This document shows positions 53,001 through 63,702 of a stretch of DNA of 64,000 nt, piece by piece. The number at the start of each line of letters is the position of its first letter. Positions within the stretch are counted from its first letter, which is position 1. A model generated the notes under the pieces. It was not told the origin of the DNA. It did no database searches and saw only the letters and a program-made list of their open reading frames with translations. Made by a program: the position numbers and the translations under genes. Source of the stretch: Desmodesmus armatus (Eukaryota; Chlorophyta; Chlorophyceae; Sphaeropleales; Scenedesmaceae); the NCBI GenBank assembly GCA_007449985.2, contig VIIQ02000043.1, positions 328,001 to 392,000 of the forward strand, read 5' to 3'.

Positions 53001-54205
53001 TTGGTGGTTCTGGTGGGAGCTGCTGTGCTGGCGGGAGCTTGATTATTGGTGGCGTCTGCAGGTGCGCTCCTACGTGTGGGGGTGTGGGCAGGAGCATCTT
53101 TTGTAGAGTATAGGCCTCAAGTTGCCCTGCTGGTCATTCTTGCTGGTTAGGGTTACGACTGGCAGATGCCGGGCTGCTGTCCTTCAGTACAAGGCCTGGG
53201 CAGCCGCTGCGTGCAGTCTGCTGACAGCCTGCAAGGTGTCACTCACCCGCTGTCATATGTAGTGACACATGCCACTGCTGCTGCCATTGGTACCACTGCT
53301 GCTGCTGCCGCTGCTACCACTGCTGCTGCTGCTGCAGGTCTGCCCCCAAGGGAAGCTGCCAGCTGGACAGCGTGTGTGATGGTGTGAACGCCGACTGCCC
53401 TGCGTCCCCTCACAAGCTGCACGGCACCCCCTGCCCCTGGTGAGTGCAGTGACAGACAGCTGCATACCGACACCAGCTTGTGCTTGAGGTGCCGCTTGAG
53501 GTGCTGGCAGCATGTTGAGCTGGGTGGCCGGTGCTGCCTGGTGGGGTTAGAGGCTGATGTTAGCAGAGGGTTTTGCAATTGGGTCTTGTGGATAGCAGCG
53601 ATTGTGTTAGCTGCAGCGTAGTCATGAGCCATCGATGTCCATGTGATATCACAGTGATGTTGTTGAGCGACATGAGCTCTCGAGCCTCATAGCTACAGGT
53701 GCAAAAGTGATAGGTTCAGTAGTACTGATTGTTCCACTGAGGGGTATGGGCGGCCGGTCCTGTGTTGAACACCAGCATTGTACATTACAATAATGATTGC
53801 ACGCCAGCTGCACTTCAAGTCTTGATTGCAACTGTTGTGAAGCTCAAACGCAACTCATGCTGCTTCCTCTATTCCACGTACAGGTCCCCAAGCCGCTCCT
53901 ACCTGATGGGTGAAGCTGTTGACACACACAACGCCAAGGTGGTGGCTGTGTCAGCACACGACGCCGCAGCATGGCTGACCGGCAAGCCTGCTTACGACAC
54001 CGAGTGGCCCGAGTGTAAGGGAGTGTGCATTGAGGGAGCCTGCGCCCTCCGATGGAACCACCCCGCTTGCTGCTACGTCCACCCTCGTGACAGTTACGGC
54101 TACAGGGAGGACAATGGGAGGCCTTATGAGAGCCAGGGAGAGAAAGATTTGTCTGTCAGCAGCTTTGGCTACTGGCGCAGCAGGAACTGGTACTGTTGGA
54201 AGTGA
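50078..54205 (+). CDS. Disintegrin-like secreted protein, copy 2, interrupted by a LINE
   Basis: Exons 50078-50204, 50689-51028 plus 52272-52746 (one exon split by the LINE), 52973-53061, 53338-53439 and 53884-54205. Without the LINE and one copy of its 8-bp duplication, lengths sum to 485 codons with no break. The signal peptide is MGSHVPARLC plus a Leu-rich core. Exon 2 contains an in-frame 15-bp repeat encoding APTI units. The Glu/Ala-rich linker near 52535-52580 is longer than in copy 3. The C-terminal half has the disintegrin-like SCQLDSVCDGVNADCP and ends WRSRNWYCWK. In its present state it would be truncated inside the LINE, where the plus-strand frame stops near 51093. Confidence 0.8.
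50951..51015 (+). repeat. In-frame 15-bp repeat (ACAATTGCACCGACA)
   Basis: About four units encode Pro-Thr-Ile-Ala in exon 2 of copy 2. Copy 3 lacks them and has a Pro/Ala stretch instead. Confidence 0.9.
51029..52263 (-). mobile_element. 5'-truncated LINE with (GATTT)n tail
   Basis: The 8-bp duplication ACTATACA flanks it (51021-51028, 52264-52271). In minus orientation the 3' end is GCTACAGGTGTAACTTT followed by three GATTT-type units. The minus-strand frame 52263-51418 is the C-terminal end of a LINE polymerase, with the CCHC-type motif CPSCKQHAETPTHFLLEC and an upstream ETLSLNAFHSHT region. The 1.2-kb length shows strong 5' truncation. The clade is uncertain; short simple-repeat tails occur in CR1/L2- and I-like elements. 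Confidence 0.85.
53645..53712 (+). mobile_element. LINE 3' end remnant in the last intron of copy 2
   Basis: It shares GATATCAC, CATGAGCTCT and CATAGCTACAGGTG with the LINE 3' end, plus orientation, at the position equivalent to the remnant in copy 1 (30170). Confidence 0.6.
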
Positions 54206-54250
54206 GGTAGAAGTAGTTAGTGGCAGTGGTAGTAGTAGCAGTTGTTGATC

Positions 54251-54694
54251 TTGTTGTCAGGCGGCAGATGTTTCAGGAGACCAGATACAGCACTCAATGC
54301 TGTTGGCAACACATCAGCAGGCGAGGCGGTGCCACGCGGTAGGGTTCAACCTGTTCCATCAATACGTTTGTGTTGTTTAGGTTGTGGCGACGCAGTTATT
54401 GTGGCCCAGCAGATGACATAAGGTTATTGTGGCGACGCAGTTATTGTGGCCCAGCAGATATCCTATCTGACTTGTTGTCAGGCGGCAGATATTTCAGGAG
54501 ACCCAGACACAGCACTCAATGCTGTTGGCAACACATCAGCAGGCGAGGCGGTGCCACGCGGTAGGGTTCAACCTGTTCCATCGATACGTTTGTGTTGTTT
54601 AGGTTGTGGCGACGCAGTTATTGTGGCCCAGCAGATGACATAAGGTTATTGTGGCGACGCAGTTATTGTGGCCCAGCAGATATCCTATCTGACT
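54251..54694. repeat. 221-bp tandem duplication with an inner repeat
   Basis: Units 54251-54471 and 54472-54694 are nearly identical. Each contains two copies of a 35-bp segment, GGTTGTGGCGACGCAG plus TTATTGTGGCCCAGCAGAT. It lies just 3' of copy 2. Confidence 0.95.
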
Positions 54695-55430
54695 CAAGAT
54701 CTGCTTGGACTCCAAGAGCGACTCTCCATTTAAGTGACTGAATTCGAGTGCATAAAGTCTGGGAGTCCCAGGCACCGTCCCGCGGAGAATAATGTAGTGT
54801 GCTAGTGGCCTGCTGCAACAGAGCCTGACGGGAACAATGCATGAACCCAGCCCTTGTGGCGCACGAATGCATGAACTCTGGTCAGTTGTCAGGGTCCCAG
54901 GGACCGCAACTGGGGAGTGGATGAACTCAGCCCTTGTTACATGGTGTTACTTGTATGTGGTGGTCTACCAACAACACGGTGCGCCCCTGCACGTGATTGC
55001 GGCGGTCTCTTGCTTCACATCATGGTCTTGGTTGTGGTAGCATGAGTGCTAGTGCACTAGCACATGCATACTGTACTACCTTCAAGTGGCATGTTGTACT
55101 GTGGCACAGCAGGTCGATTGTGCACCAATGCCTGCCAGTGCGCGATTCATGGCAGCATGCACTGCAGGAAATCACTTCCACGGTGTGGTGCTGCTGCTTC
55201 CACTCGGGTGTTTGCCGCATCTTGAGCACTGTACTACACTAGTACTGAGCAGTTGGATGGCACGAGCTCCGAGCTCAGTGAGCTACCAGTGTAATGGTCT
55301 CTGGCTTTGCCTGAACCATGAACAGTCACAGTAATGGTTGATTGATTACTTGGTTGCTTGAGTGACTGATGTGGTCTGTCTCAAGAGTGTGTGCACAAGT
55401 CTACTGCTGCGCAGATCACTCCCAGCCGCC
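54695..55430. other. Region without a recognised gene
   Basis: Only short frames. GAATGCATGAAC / ACAATGCATGAACC is repeated near 54836 and 54869. Confidence 0.5.
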
Positions 55431-56060
55431 ACAACGTTTTGGCTTCAATCTGTCAATGTTACACCTGTAGCTATGAAGCTCAAGAGCGTGCCCTTCACGG
55501 CACGCGCTCCCGCGCAAGGCCCTCGCATGGCCTGAAGCTCAACAGGCACAAGGCAAAATATCTACTTTGCCCTTTGACCAGAAGTCAGCCAGCCATTCTC
55601 ATGTGGCTCTCTCACCCACTCAACCTCCAACCGTCTCTTCAACCTCAAAGCACAACTCTATGCACAACTCTAGGAACCAATCGGTCAGTAGCCACAATCG
55701 GGCCTGACACCCATGCCAGCCAGTCAATGATATCTCAAGATTGGCAGAAAACTTTAGAGCAACGCAACCCCACTAGCACTCCCAGCTGCTGTGAGTGCTC
55801 ATATCACTCAAAATCGTCCAGCTCAGCTGCACATGCATATGCATCTTTACCCACTTCTTTTCGTTGACAGGCACGGCAGCTTCAGCCTCTGCGACCTTAC
55901 TACAACATCACTCAAACTCAGCCAGCCTTGTGCTCAGCCGCTTGTTCTCAGCCCCTACCTCCCTGAATCCATTCACTGTTACATTTGTAGCTGTGAAGCT
56001 CAAACTTCATGCCAGCCATTTGCTGATATCACGGAGGTGGCAAAACAAACCAGAGACGCA
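55431..56060 (-). mobile_element. Two LINE 3' end remnants
   Basis: 55456-55490 (TTACACCTGTAGCTATGAAG) and 55978-56050 (TGTAGCTGTGAAGCTCAA, CTGATATCACGGAG) match the complement of the LINE 3' end. The sequence between them is not recognised. Confidence 0.6.
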
Positions 56061-56257
56061 CTGGTGTGAAATCAGTTCAGCACCTGCCCTTATCATAGAC
56101 TTCCACCCTGCTGCTGATGCCAGTAATGCTGCCAGCAAAACCCTAGCCAGCTGCAACTGCTGCGGCAGCTTTTCCCGCTATCGAGTTGCTGTTGCGTGTG
56201 AAACCTGCAACCACTGCGGCCTTCCCTCTGCAGCAGCAGCGGCTGCAGGTGCCTTTG

Positions 56258-56944
56258 CTACCCTGCCTCCTCCCCTGCTGCAGCAACTGCTGCTGCCGTC
56301 CTGCCGGTAGCAAGCCACAGCCTCCCCTGGGCCTGGCTCCCCATACCCTGCTGCTGCTGCCTGTGGGCCCCACTGCTGTGCTGAGGGTAGCCTGTGGTGA
56401 CCCTGCTGCTGCTGGTGTCACCACACCCTGCAGGCCCACAGCCCTGTCCCCCACACCCCGTCTGACCGTAGCCCCCACCCTCGTGACCTGTGTACCCACA
56501 ACCGCCAACCCAATATCCTGCTGTGTAACCCTCACCCATGTAGCCTGCATCACCGTAGCCTTTGCCTGCGTATCCTGCATAGCCAATGCCCTCACTCATG
56601 TATCCTGCTGCCAGCGGCTGCCAGGCAGCGGCTGCCGTTGCTGCGTCCTGTCCTTGTTTGCAGCAACAGTGGCCCGCACACCCGACTGGCCAAGCTGCTA
56701 CACCCCTTGTCGCTCCCACTGCTGTTACAGGCTGCTGCCCGTTGCTGTGCTTGCCCCTGCCGCTGTCCATGCTTGCTGGAGGCTGTCCCTCCTGCTGCTG
56801 CTGCCTGGGTGCTGCATCTGCCCTGGCCACCACTGGCTGGCAGCCGGCTGCTGCGCACGCTGGGCCTGTTGGTGATGGCTCCTGGAAGGACGGCAGCACA
56901 AGCAGTAGGAATGCTAGTGCGTCAGCTAGTGCAGCCGCCTGCAT
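56258..56944 (-). CDS. Gly/Tyr-rich open frame of the decayed retrotransposon region
   Basis: 228 codons: a hydrophobic start (MQAAALADALAFLLLVLPSF) that looks like a signal peptide, a Gln-rich spacer, then a run of GYxGxGY-type repeats (GYAGYAGKGYGDAGYMGEGY) with paired cysteines, then a Gln/Ala tail. It lies 3' of the gag-protease remnant on the same strand, where the intact element also has hydrophobic segments after its protease. It could be part of that remnant or a separate secreted repeat protein; neither is proved. Confidence 0.35.
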   Translation of the reverse strand: MQAAALADALAFLLLVLPSFQEPSPTGPACAAAGCQPVVARADAAPRQQQQEGQPPASMDSGRGKHSNGQQPVTAVGATRGVAAWPVGCAGHCCCKQGQDAATAAAAWQPLAAGYMSEGIGYAGYAGKGYGDAGYMGEGYTAGYWVGGCGYTGHEGGGYGQTGCGGQGCGPAGCGDTSSSRVTTGYPQHSSGAHRQQQQGMGSQAQGRLWLATGRTAAAVAAAGEEAG

Positions 56945-57234
56945 GGTGCGACTGCCCTGCCACCTACAATGGGGTCAACCTGCTGCAGCAATGGCATGTA
57001 GCAGGACTGGTTTGTGAGGAGCACCACGAACCCTGAAACCTCATCTAGCAAGTCTGTGCCGGTCAGCATATCGTACATGTGAGCGTCCCTGACCCCTTCA
57101 CAGCCAGGAGAACCCCCCTCTGAGGTGAGTGCCACCGCCTGTGCTGTGCTACAGCGCTGTACCCTTGCTACTACTACTGCTACTATACTGGGTCAGGGCC
57201 ACGCCTGACCGCCCTTTCTGGAGCCAAACTAGGC

Positions 57235-58921
57235 TCATAGGGTTTGCACAGTACGATGGTGAGGTGCTCTGTGTGCCCAGTGGCTAGCACTTGCTGCAAT
57301 TCTGGTGGTTCTGCCTTTTTTGGTCAACCCGGTGTAGGTGGTGCAAACCACCGCAGGGGAGACAACTTGAGCTTCACCTGGCTCGATCCTGGTGGGCAAT
57401 GCCATTGTTGTTTGGCGAAAGTGTCCATGTAACATACTCCCCCATAAACCCTCGACAGTCCTGTCCCGCCAATGGTCCTCACCTTGGTAAAGCTCCTCTG
57501 GTGTTGAGTCCCTCACGTGCAGTCCAGCCCTGTTCACCAGCAACTCTCAGATGATGCTGGCACAAAGATTGATAAGGTCTGCAGCTTCCCTTCGCGGCTG
57601 AGCGTGCCGCTGAAAGCCCTAAGGGCCCCACTGCATGGTGACACCGCTGCTGGGCTCACTGCTGCTGACGATGTATATGTGCTGCACCTGCATGTTCTCT
57701 GCATGCTGCGCCAGAAGCATGAGATAATTCCTCCTGGTGTTGCTGTTGCATATGGGAGCATGGGTCCCAGGTGCTCTAACACACAGCACTCACTGAATCA
57801 CAGCGCTCACAGCGCCCAAGCACAGGCTGCTGCTGCTGCAGCCCTGCTGCTGGGGGCCTTGGAGGCTCTGGGTCTCTAGGGGTGTCTCCTGCCTCCAGAC
57901 TGCTGTGCTGGCCATACAGCTAGCAGGACAGCTCCAACAGCCTACGGGGTGAGCGTGGAACGGCTGTGGGGTACAGCTCCAAAGGCACAGTAGAAGAGCG
58001 GCACAACGGCGTCAGCAGCAGCATGTCTCACACGTGGCTGTGTGTTGTCCGCTGGCATGAGACTGTGTGGCTGTCTACCCTACCAGCCACAGTTGCTGGC
58101 ATCACATCTGATGTCAAGTTGGCAAACACAAGCTCTCTGGCTGCTCCCCTTCACCCTCAGGATCACCCCTGCAGCCATCTGTTACACCCTCCGCGAAGCA
58201 TCCCTGTGGCTCACCTGCGCTCTACTGCGGCGCAACATACTCCTCTGGGAAGGGTTCCCACTGCTGATCCCACTTTTCCAAGGCAGCTGCCGACCTCAGC
58301 GCAGCCTGCTACCGCCGGCTCCTTGGCCTGTCTGCCCGCGCGCGCACCAAGTACGCCTGTAGTGCTCCAGCAGCTGCTGGTTAGCCCTGCTGCTGGGTCT
58401 CCTGTCGGCTGGTGCCTGGTCTGGCCGTTCATAGTAGCAGGAGGCGTTCCCGTGGCCCGCCTGCCAGCCGCAGAACTTGCAGGCAGCGTTCATAACAGGT
58501 GTGCTGGCCCAGGGGGCCATTGGAGCCGCTGCTGCTGCTGTTGTTGCTGCGGTGGGTGGCGCGCAGCAGCAGCTGCACGCTGCTGATGTGCCCACGTCAC
58601 CTGCTTGCCTGCACCTGCAGGCTGCATAGCAGCAGCAGTCAGGAAGTCTGTGCTGTGCGCTGTGTCGCTACAGCGCTCATCTGGGGCGAAGCGCAAATCC
58701 TGCTGTGCTGCCATAGCACTGCACTGCTGCTGCTGGCTGCTGGTATGGGGCCCGGGCTGTATACTGCCCAGCAGCAGCACAGTCTGTGCTTTCTCCCTCT
58801 CCCCGCGCCCTGAGTTGCTGTGACCCAGCATGGTGCAGGCTGCGTCTGCATAACCAGCACCATTGATGGCCTCAGCTAGCAGTACGACCTGCCTCTTCAG
58901 CTGTGAGAGGCCCGGTGTGGA

Positions 58922-58953
<32 letters not shown>

Positions 58954-59255
58954 GGCACTGAGCTGGTGGGGTTTAGCCGCCCCTGGTGGCCTGCTGCATG
59001 CGTGCTGCGACCTGTGGTGGCAGTGGACACCTGCAGGTGCTGCTGCTGGTGGCGGCGCTGCCACCGTGTGGCCAGCTCAGCGGTCTGATCGAGGTCCACT
59101 GCACGCCAGGCGCAGGAGCAGAGCTGCTGCTGCAGGTGCTTGGACCACTCCTTATCACTCACACCCTGCACGGACAGCGACACACACAGTATGTATGTCG
59201 TGTTGAACTGAGGCTGGTGCGTGAGCGTGCTGGCTGCACGCGTGATGTGCATCAA
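57235..59255 (-). pseudogene. Decayed Ty3/gypsy gag-protease remnant
   Basis: Minus-strand pieces in order: 59170-59030 (VSDKEWSKHLQQQLCSCAWR, capsid-like helices), 58760-58500 (FAPDERCSDTAHSTDFL), 58490-58300 with CKFCGWQAGHGNASC and the following HYRRTW region, and 57600-57420 with a protease-like LVNRAGLHVRDSTPEEL. The zinc knuckle has the same CX2CX5HX4C spacing and similar flanks as ORF1 of the intact element. Frames change between pieces and there is a stop inside the protease part, so it is dead. Confidence 0.6.
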
Positions 59256-59395
59256 ATCAAATCAAATCAAATCAAATCAAATCAAATCAAATCAAATCAA
59301 ATCAAATCAAATCAAATCAAATCAAATCAAATCAAATCAAATCAAATCAAATCAAAGTTACACCTGTAGCTATGAAGCTCATGGCGCATACTTTG
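59251..59395 (-). mobile_element. LINE 3' end with long (GATTT)n tail
   Basis: About 21 units of ATCAA (59251-59356) run into AAAGTTACACCTGTAGCTAT, the complement of the LINE 3' end. The tail is much longer than at 51029. Confidence 0.85.
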
Positions 59396-60079
59396 CATGG
59401 CGCATTTTGTGTCACCCCCCTTGGCACCCTGCTTGACCTTGCCCAAAGCACAGTTCTACAAGTGCGACTGCCAGTGCTTCAAAGCATAGATTGTGAGGTG
59501 ACACCCCTTCTCACCGTCAACAGTGATGGACGTGCTTGGGTGCAGCAGGCTTGGGGTTGTGGGTGGTGCTCGCGTGCTGAGCAGCATTACAGCCCTGCTG
59601 GTGAGTGATCAGCAGCCTCCATCGCAACGCTGCGCTGCTGCTGCTCAGCAGCCTCCAGCGTGCACAACTGCTGCTGCATGTCGCTGCGCACCATGTCCCG
59701 ATGTGCCTGGTGTTCTGCCTTTGAGTCCTGTGCTGCCTCCAACACAATCCTGCCTGGGTTGACAGAGGTGGTACAGCAATGATTTGGCTAGTGGCAGCCA
59801 GTCACTGCATGCAAACCCGCTCCGTGCCTGTTGATGGGTTGGTTTTCCACAGGACGGTCTGTTAGCCTGAAAGAACCTGGAATTCATAGACGTCGCAGTC
59901 ACTGCAGCCTGTGAACATGTGATTTTGCCCACCTAGCTTGCTATTGAATTCGTCCGTGCCCCATTTGCAGTCCGCATCATACCTGGTCGACAGCTTCTGC
60001 CCTGCTGCCTATGGCCGTGCTGAAGGGAAGGAAATTTCTTCAAGAAGAGTCTTGACTTGCTGGTGCAGGTGCAGTTGTA
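59396..60079. other. Region without a recognised gene
   Basis: Short frames only. It lies between the LINE remnant and the start of clear R1 similarity. Confidence 0.5.
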
Positions 60080-60933
60080 CAGATCTGTTCTAGACAGTGC
60101 TGGACATGGTGCATGTGAGGGAGGGAGCAGCAGGGTGGAGCCATGAAGCAGCAGGGGGAATCCCTTGGCAAAACGCACTAGGCATGGCTCCTCCGTGGGC
60201 AGGGGGGAGGTGCACATTAGTGAGAGATCAGTTCAAGGGCTGATCTCACCTCCACACGCAATCAAACCCGTTGCAAACCAGCTCTGATCCAGCATCCAGC
60301 AACAATGCCGTTGACACCCCCCATCAAAGGCAGCACATGTACATGTACAAGTACTGCTGAAGCAGTCTGTTGTCGCGTGTCTGGTGATGCTGGCAGCTTG
60401 CATGCCTTTTTCAGCACATCTCATTCAATTGAGTGAGCATCCAAACGTGGAAAACAAGAGGCGGTGTGTGCATTCAGACAGCTGCCTGAAGCAGCTGCAG
60501 CTACTGACAGATGCTTGTAATGACGCTGATGGTTATGCTTGAGGCCACCAGTGGGGTGTTGCTGCATCCTGCTTGCGCCTTGGAGACCAGGAGGCGGCAA
60601 GAGGAGAAACAGGGTGGGAATCAAAGGAGACAAGCTCGCTTTCAGCCCCAAGGTCCTGACGGTCAAAGTGTACGACAGGTATTGCTCAGGCTCAGAAACG
60701 CACGCACACATGCGTATTTAGGCTGATGCAGTGCACCAGGTGCATAAATTGTCCATTGGTCGGTTGGTAGCAGCACTGTCTGGGACACAGTTTGCCCCGG
60801 GGCCCCTACACGTGTATCGGTACTCTCTATCGCAGCCGTCCAACCATACCATACCTATTTTCTATTGCGTGTCTTGTGACAGTACAACTGGAGCTAGCAG
60901 CTTTAGTCAAGAAGCACAAGTGAAGTTTTGACG
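60080..60933 (+). repeat. Repeat R1, copy 3 (diverged upstream region)
   Basis: Shared blocks with copies 1 and 2 include GTGAGGGAGGGA(A/G), CCATGAAGCAG, AATGCCGTTGACA, TGGTGATGCTGGCAGCTTGC and CATCCTGCTTGCGCCTTGGA. It leads to the start codon of copy 3. Confidence 0.75.
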
Positions 60934-63702
60934 ATGGCCAGGCTGTGCTGTGCCACATTGCTGCTGCTTGTGGCTGCAACAGCAGCCCACACCAATCTGG
61001 AAAACTGCGGTTCTAACCCTTCCGCGTGCAGAGTGACTGGGGCAGCAGGTGGGTAATGTGCAACGGTGGATGGCAGGAAGTAACCGCACGCAGTAGATCA
61101 GGTTATCGATCAGGGCATGTGCGAGGAGGGATTTTGCAAGCTCAGTATGCTCTCAAGGAACGCTGCATAAGACGGAGGTGCATGGGGGGTCTCTGACACT
61201 GTACACAGACTCAACCACCCTTACTTGCCTCTGTGGTAACAGACATCAGCATAGGTTGGCACGCAATGGCTTCAAGAGTCACCTGAAAGAGCTTGTGCGA
61301 CCTTGATTCTGCTGTTGGGACCACGAGCTGCAGTACATGGGCAGCACTACATGTACAACGTTGTACATGCATGTACATATGTGCAAGGCGGCCGCGGGTT
61401 AACCCGCCTCTCTCACAGCTTGCTATCTGCATCTTGAGCGGTTGCTGCCCTTGCTGCACTCTGTCATGCTGCATTTTCACCCTTCCGCCCCCCTCCACAC
61501 CCGCAGGCTCCCTTGACAGCAGTGCTGTGACAGCTACAGCCCAGGGTGGCCCCATCGGCGCTGCACAGGACCCCTTCACCGTCGATGGCACCCTCACCTT
61601 CAGACTGGGGACTGGACCGACATCAACAAACATGTTTGAATTTGGTGTTAACACCTCACCTGGAGATGCCGTGTATGCCCAGACCGCGCCTCCGGGGGAT
61701 TGGGGGAATTCAGGCAGTCCGACTGGCGTCAACATTGGTGATGGGGTGGAGTTTGCTTCCCAATTCTCCACCCCTGCAACACTGCCGCCGTCGCCAGCCC
61801 GCAGTGGTCCTGTAGGGGAGAGTAAGGCAGGCGGTGCCGTCATCCCCACCCCCGCTGTGGACGGCGTGGCTGCACCAGCTCTTGTGCTGTCGCTGCAAGT
61901 GCGTGTAGATCTCACACCGACGGGGCAAATCATCATCAGCACAGGGAAATCATCTTTCATCGAGCCACAGCCTGGCCTCATTGGAACCCTGCAACTTGTG
62001 AGCCCCCTGTTTGAAGGTGCAACGGACATCATCCAGTCCATCCAGGTCCCAACGCGCCTGCAGGACGTGCTTGCTGACAGCTCTCAGCTGAAGGGTGTGA
62101 GGCAGGAGGGCCAGGCAGCAGCAGCCCCCTCTGATGACAATGCACAAGGAACAGTTACTGCACAAGCCGCACAACCAGCACAGACCGGAGTCAGCGGTGA
62201 CGTCAGCCCCGAGGGCACCGTGACCTTCACATTGCTACCGAGTGCCTTTGTTGCCGTCCCTCAAGTTCAAGTGACAAGCTTTGATGTTGTGAGTGGCACC
62301 CCACATCCTTGCACATATAGTATAAGGCTGCACAGCCTCGACTCCTATGCTGCGGCTCCCATGCTGCAATGATGTGTTGCAGTCTACAGTTTGACAGCAA
62401 ATTCCTTGATCAACAGCTCTCCCGAAAGCTGAAGCCGCCCCAATGGCTGTACCCATTTACTGTTTTACTGTTGTTCAGCCCTTGTCAGACCAAACCACTT
62501 TTCAGAGGTCATGGCTCAGTCATGCGGCCCGTGCTGAATGATATTGCATCTGCTGCCTGCATGCCCGCAGACTCTTGCGGACCCCAACCCTTGCGCTGCT
62601 GGCGGTGCAAGCGGGATATGCTGTGCTGGCGGAAACCCAAAGAGCGGCGGCGTCTGCAGGTGCGCATTCACGCGTGGAGCGAGGGCTTACATCATATTAT
62701 GGCTTCCAGCTTGGGAGTTGACAGCGTGTGCAGCAACTTGGGCAGGAGGTTGTGTATGTTCAAGCACAGATGCAGGGCCGATGTTCAGCATCACAAAGCC
62801 TAGGCAGCTCAGCTGTGCTGGCTGCTTGCTGCCAGCCAGGGAAAAGTCCTTTGCCGGATATGACATTCATAGCACCTACCGCTGCTGCTGCTGCCTCTGC
62901 AGGTCTGCCCCCAAAGGAAGCTGCCAGCTGGACAGCGTGTGTGATGGTGTCAACGCCGACTGCCCTGCGTCCCCCAACAAGCTGCAAGGCACCCCATGCC
63001 CCTGGTGAGTGCAGTGACAGACAGCTGCATGCTGACAGTTGGGCTGGCCTGGTTGCTGTGTATGTTGCCAGTTATTTGGCAGGCCACCCCTGTTAGAATA
63101 CACCTGAAAGCCATGCTGAACAGCGTCATGATATCATCGATGCTGACAGTTTAAGCTTGAAGTGTACCAAGTGTTGCTGCCTGGCCTGGCTTCCGGAGCC
63201 ACGCGTAATGTATCTGCAACACAGACTCTGCTGAGCATCATTTTGGAGGTGATGTGTAGCGCGTCTGGCTGTTGTACATTGCCTTCCATGTGCATGAAAC
63301 GCAATGAAGCTCAGGCGTCAATCTGCAACTGTGCATGGGCTGAAGTGTTACTGCTGCTGCTCGCTCCACCCCGTGCGCAGGTCTCCAAGCCGTTCCTACC
63401 TGATGGGTGAAGCCGTTGAGGGACAGGACACCACGGTGATGGCCGTGTCAGCACACGACGCCGCTGCATGGCTCACTGGAAAGCCTGCTTACGACACCGA
63501 GTGGCCAGAGTGCAAAGGAGTGTGCATCCAGGGAGCCTGCGCCCTTCGCTGGAACCATCCCGCTTGCTGCCACGTCCGCCGTCATGAGACTGACGGTTAC
63601 GGGGAGGACCGTGGGAGGCCTTATGAGAGCAAGGGAGAGGAAGACATGTCTGTCAGCAGCTTTGGCTACTGGCGCAGCAAGAACTGGTACTGCTGGAAGT
63701 GA
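60934..63702 (+). CDS. Disintegrin-like secreted cysteine-rich protein, copy 3 (intact)
   Basis: Exons 60934-61048, 61507-62288, 62571-62659, 62903-63004 and 63381-63702 sum to 470 codons with all phases consistent. Residues 1-21 form a signal peptide (MARLCCATLLLLVAATAAHT). Mature part: ENCGSNPSACRVTG, a domain rich in small residues encoded by exon 2 (QGGPIGAAQDPFTVDGTLTF), a Gln/Ala linker, then cysteine-rich modules. Exon 3 gives CAAGGASGICCAGG and exon 4 SCQLDSVCDGVNADCP, close to the CDG-x(3)-DCP signature of disintegrin domains. Exon 5 has MAVSAHDAAAWLTG and PECKGVCIQGACALRW and ends WYCWK. It is probably secreted or in the cell wall; binding partner unknown. This copy is the reference for the family. 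Confidence 0.82.
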
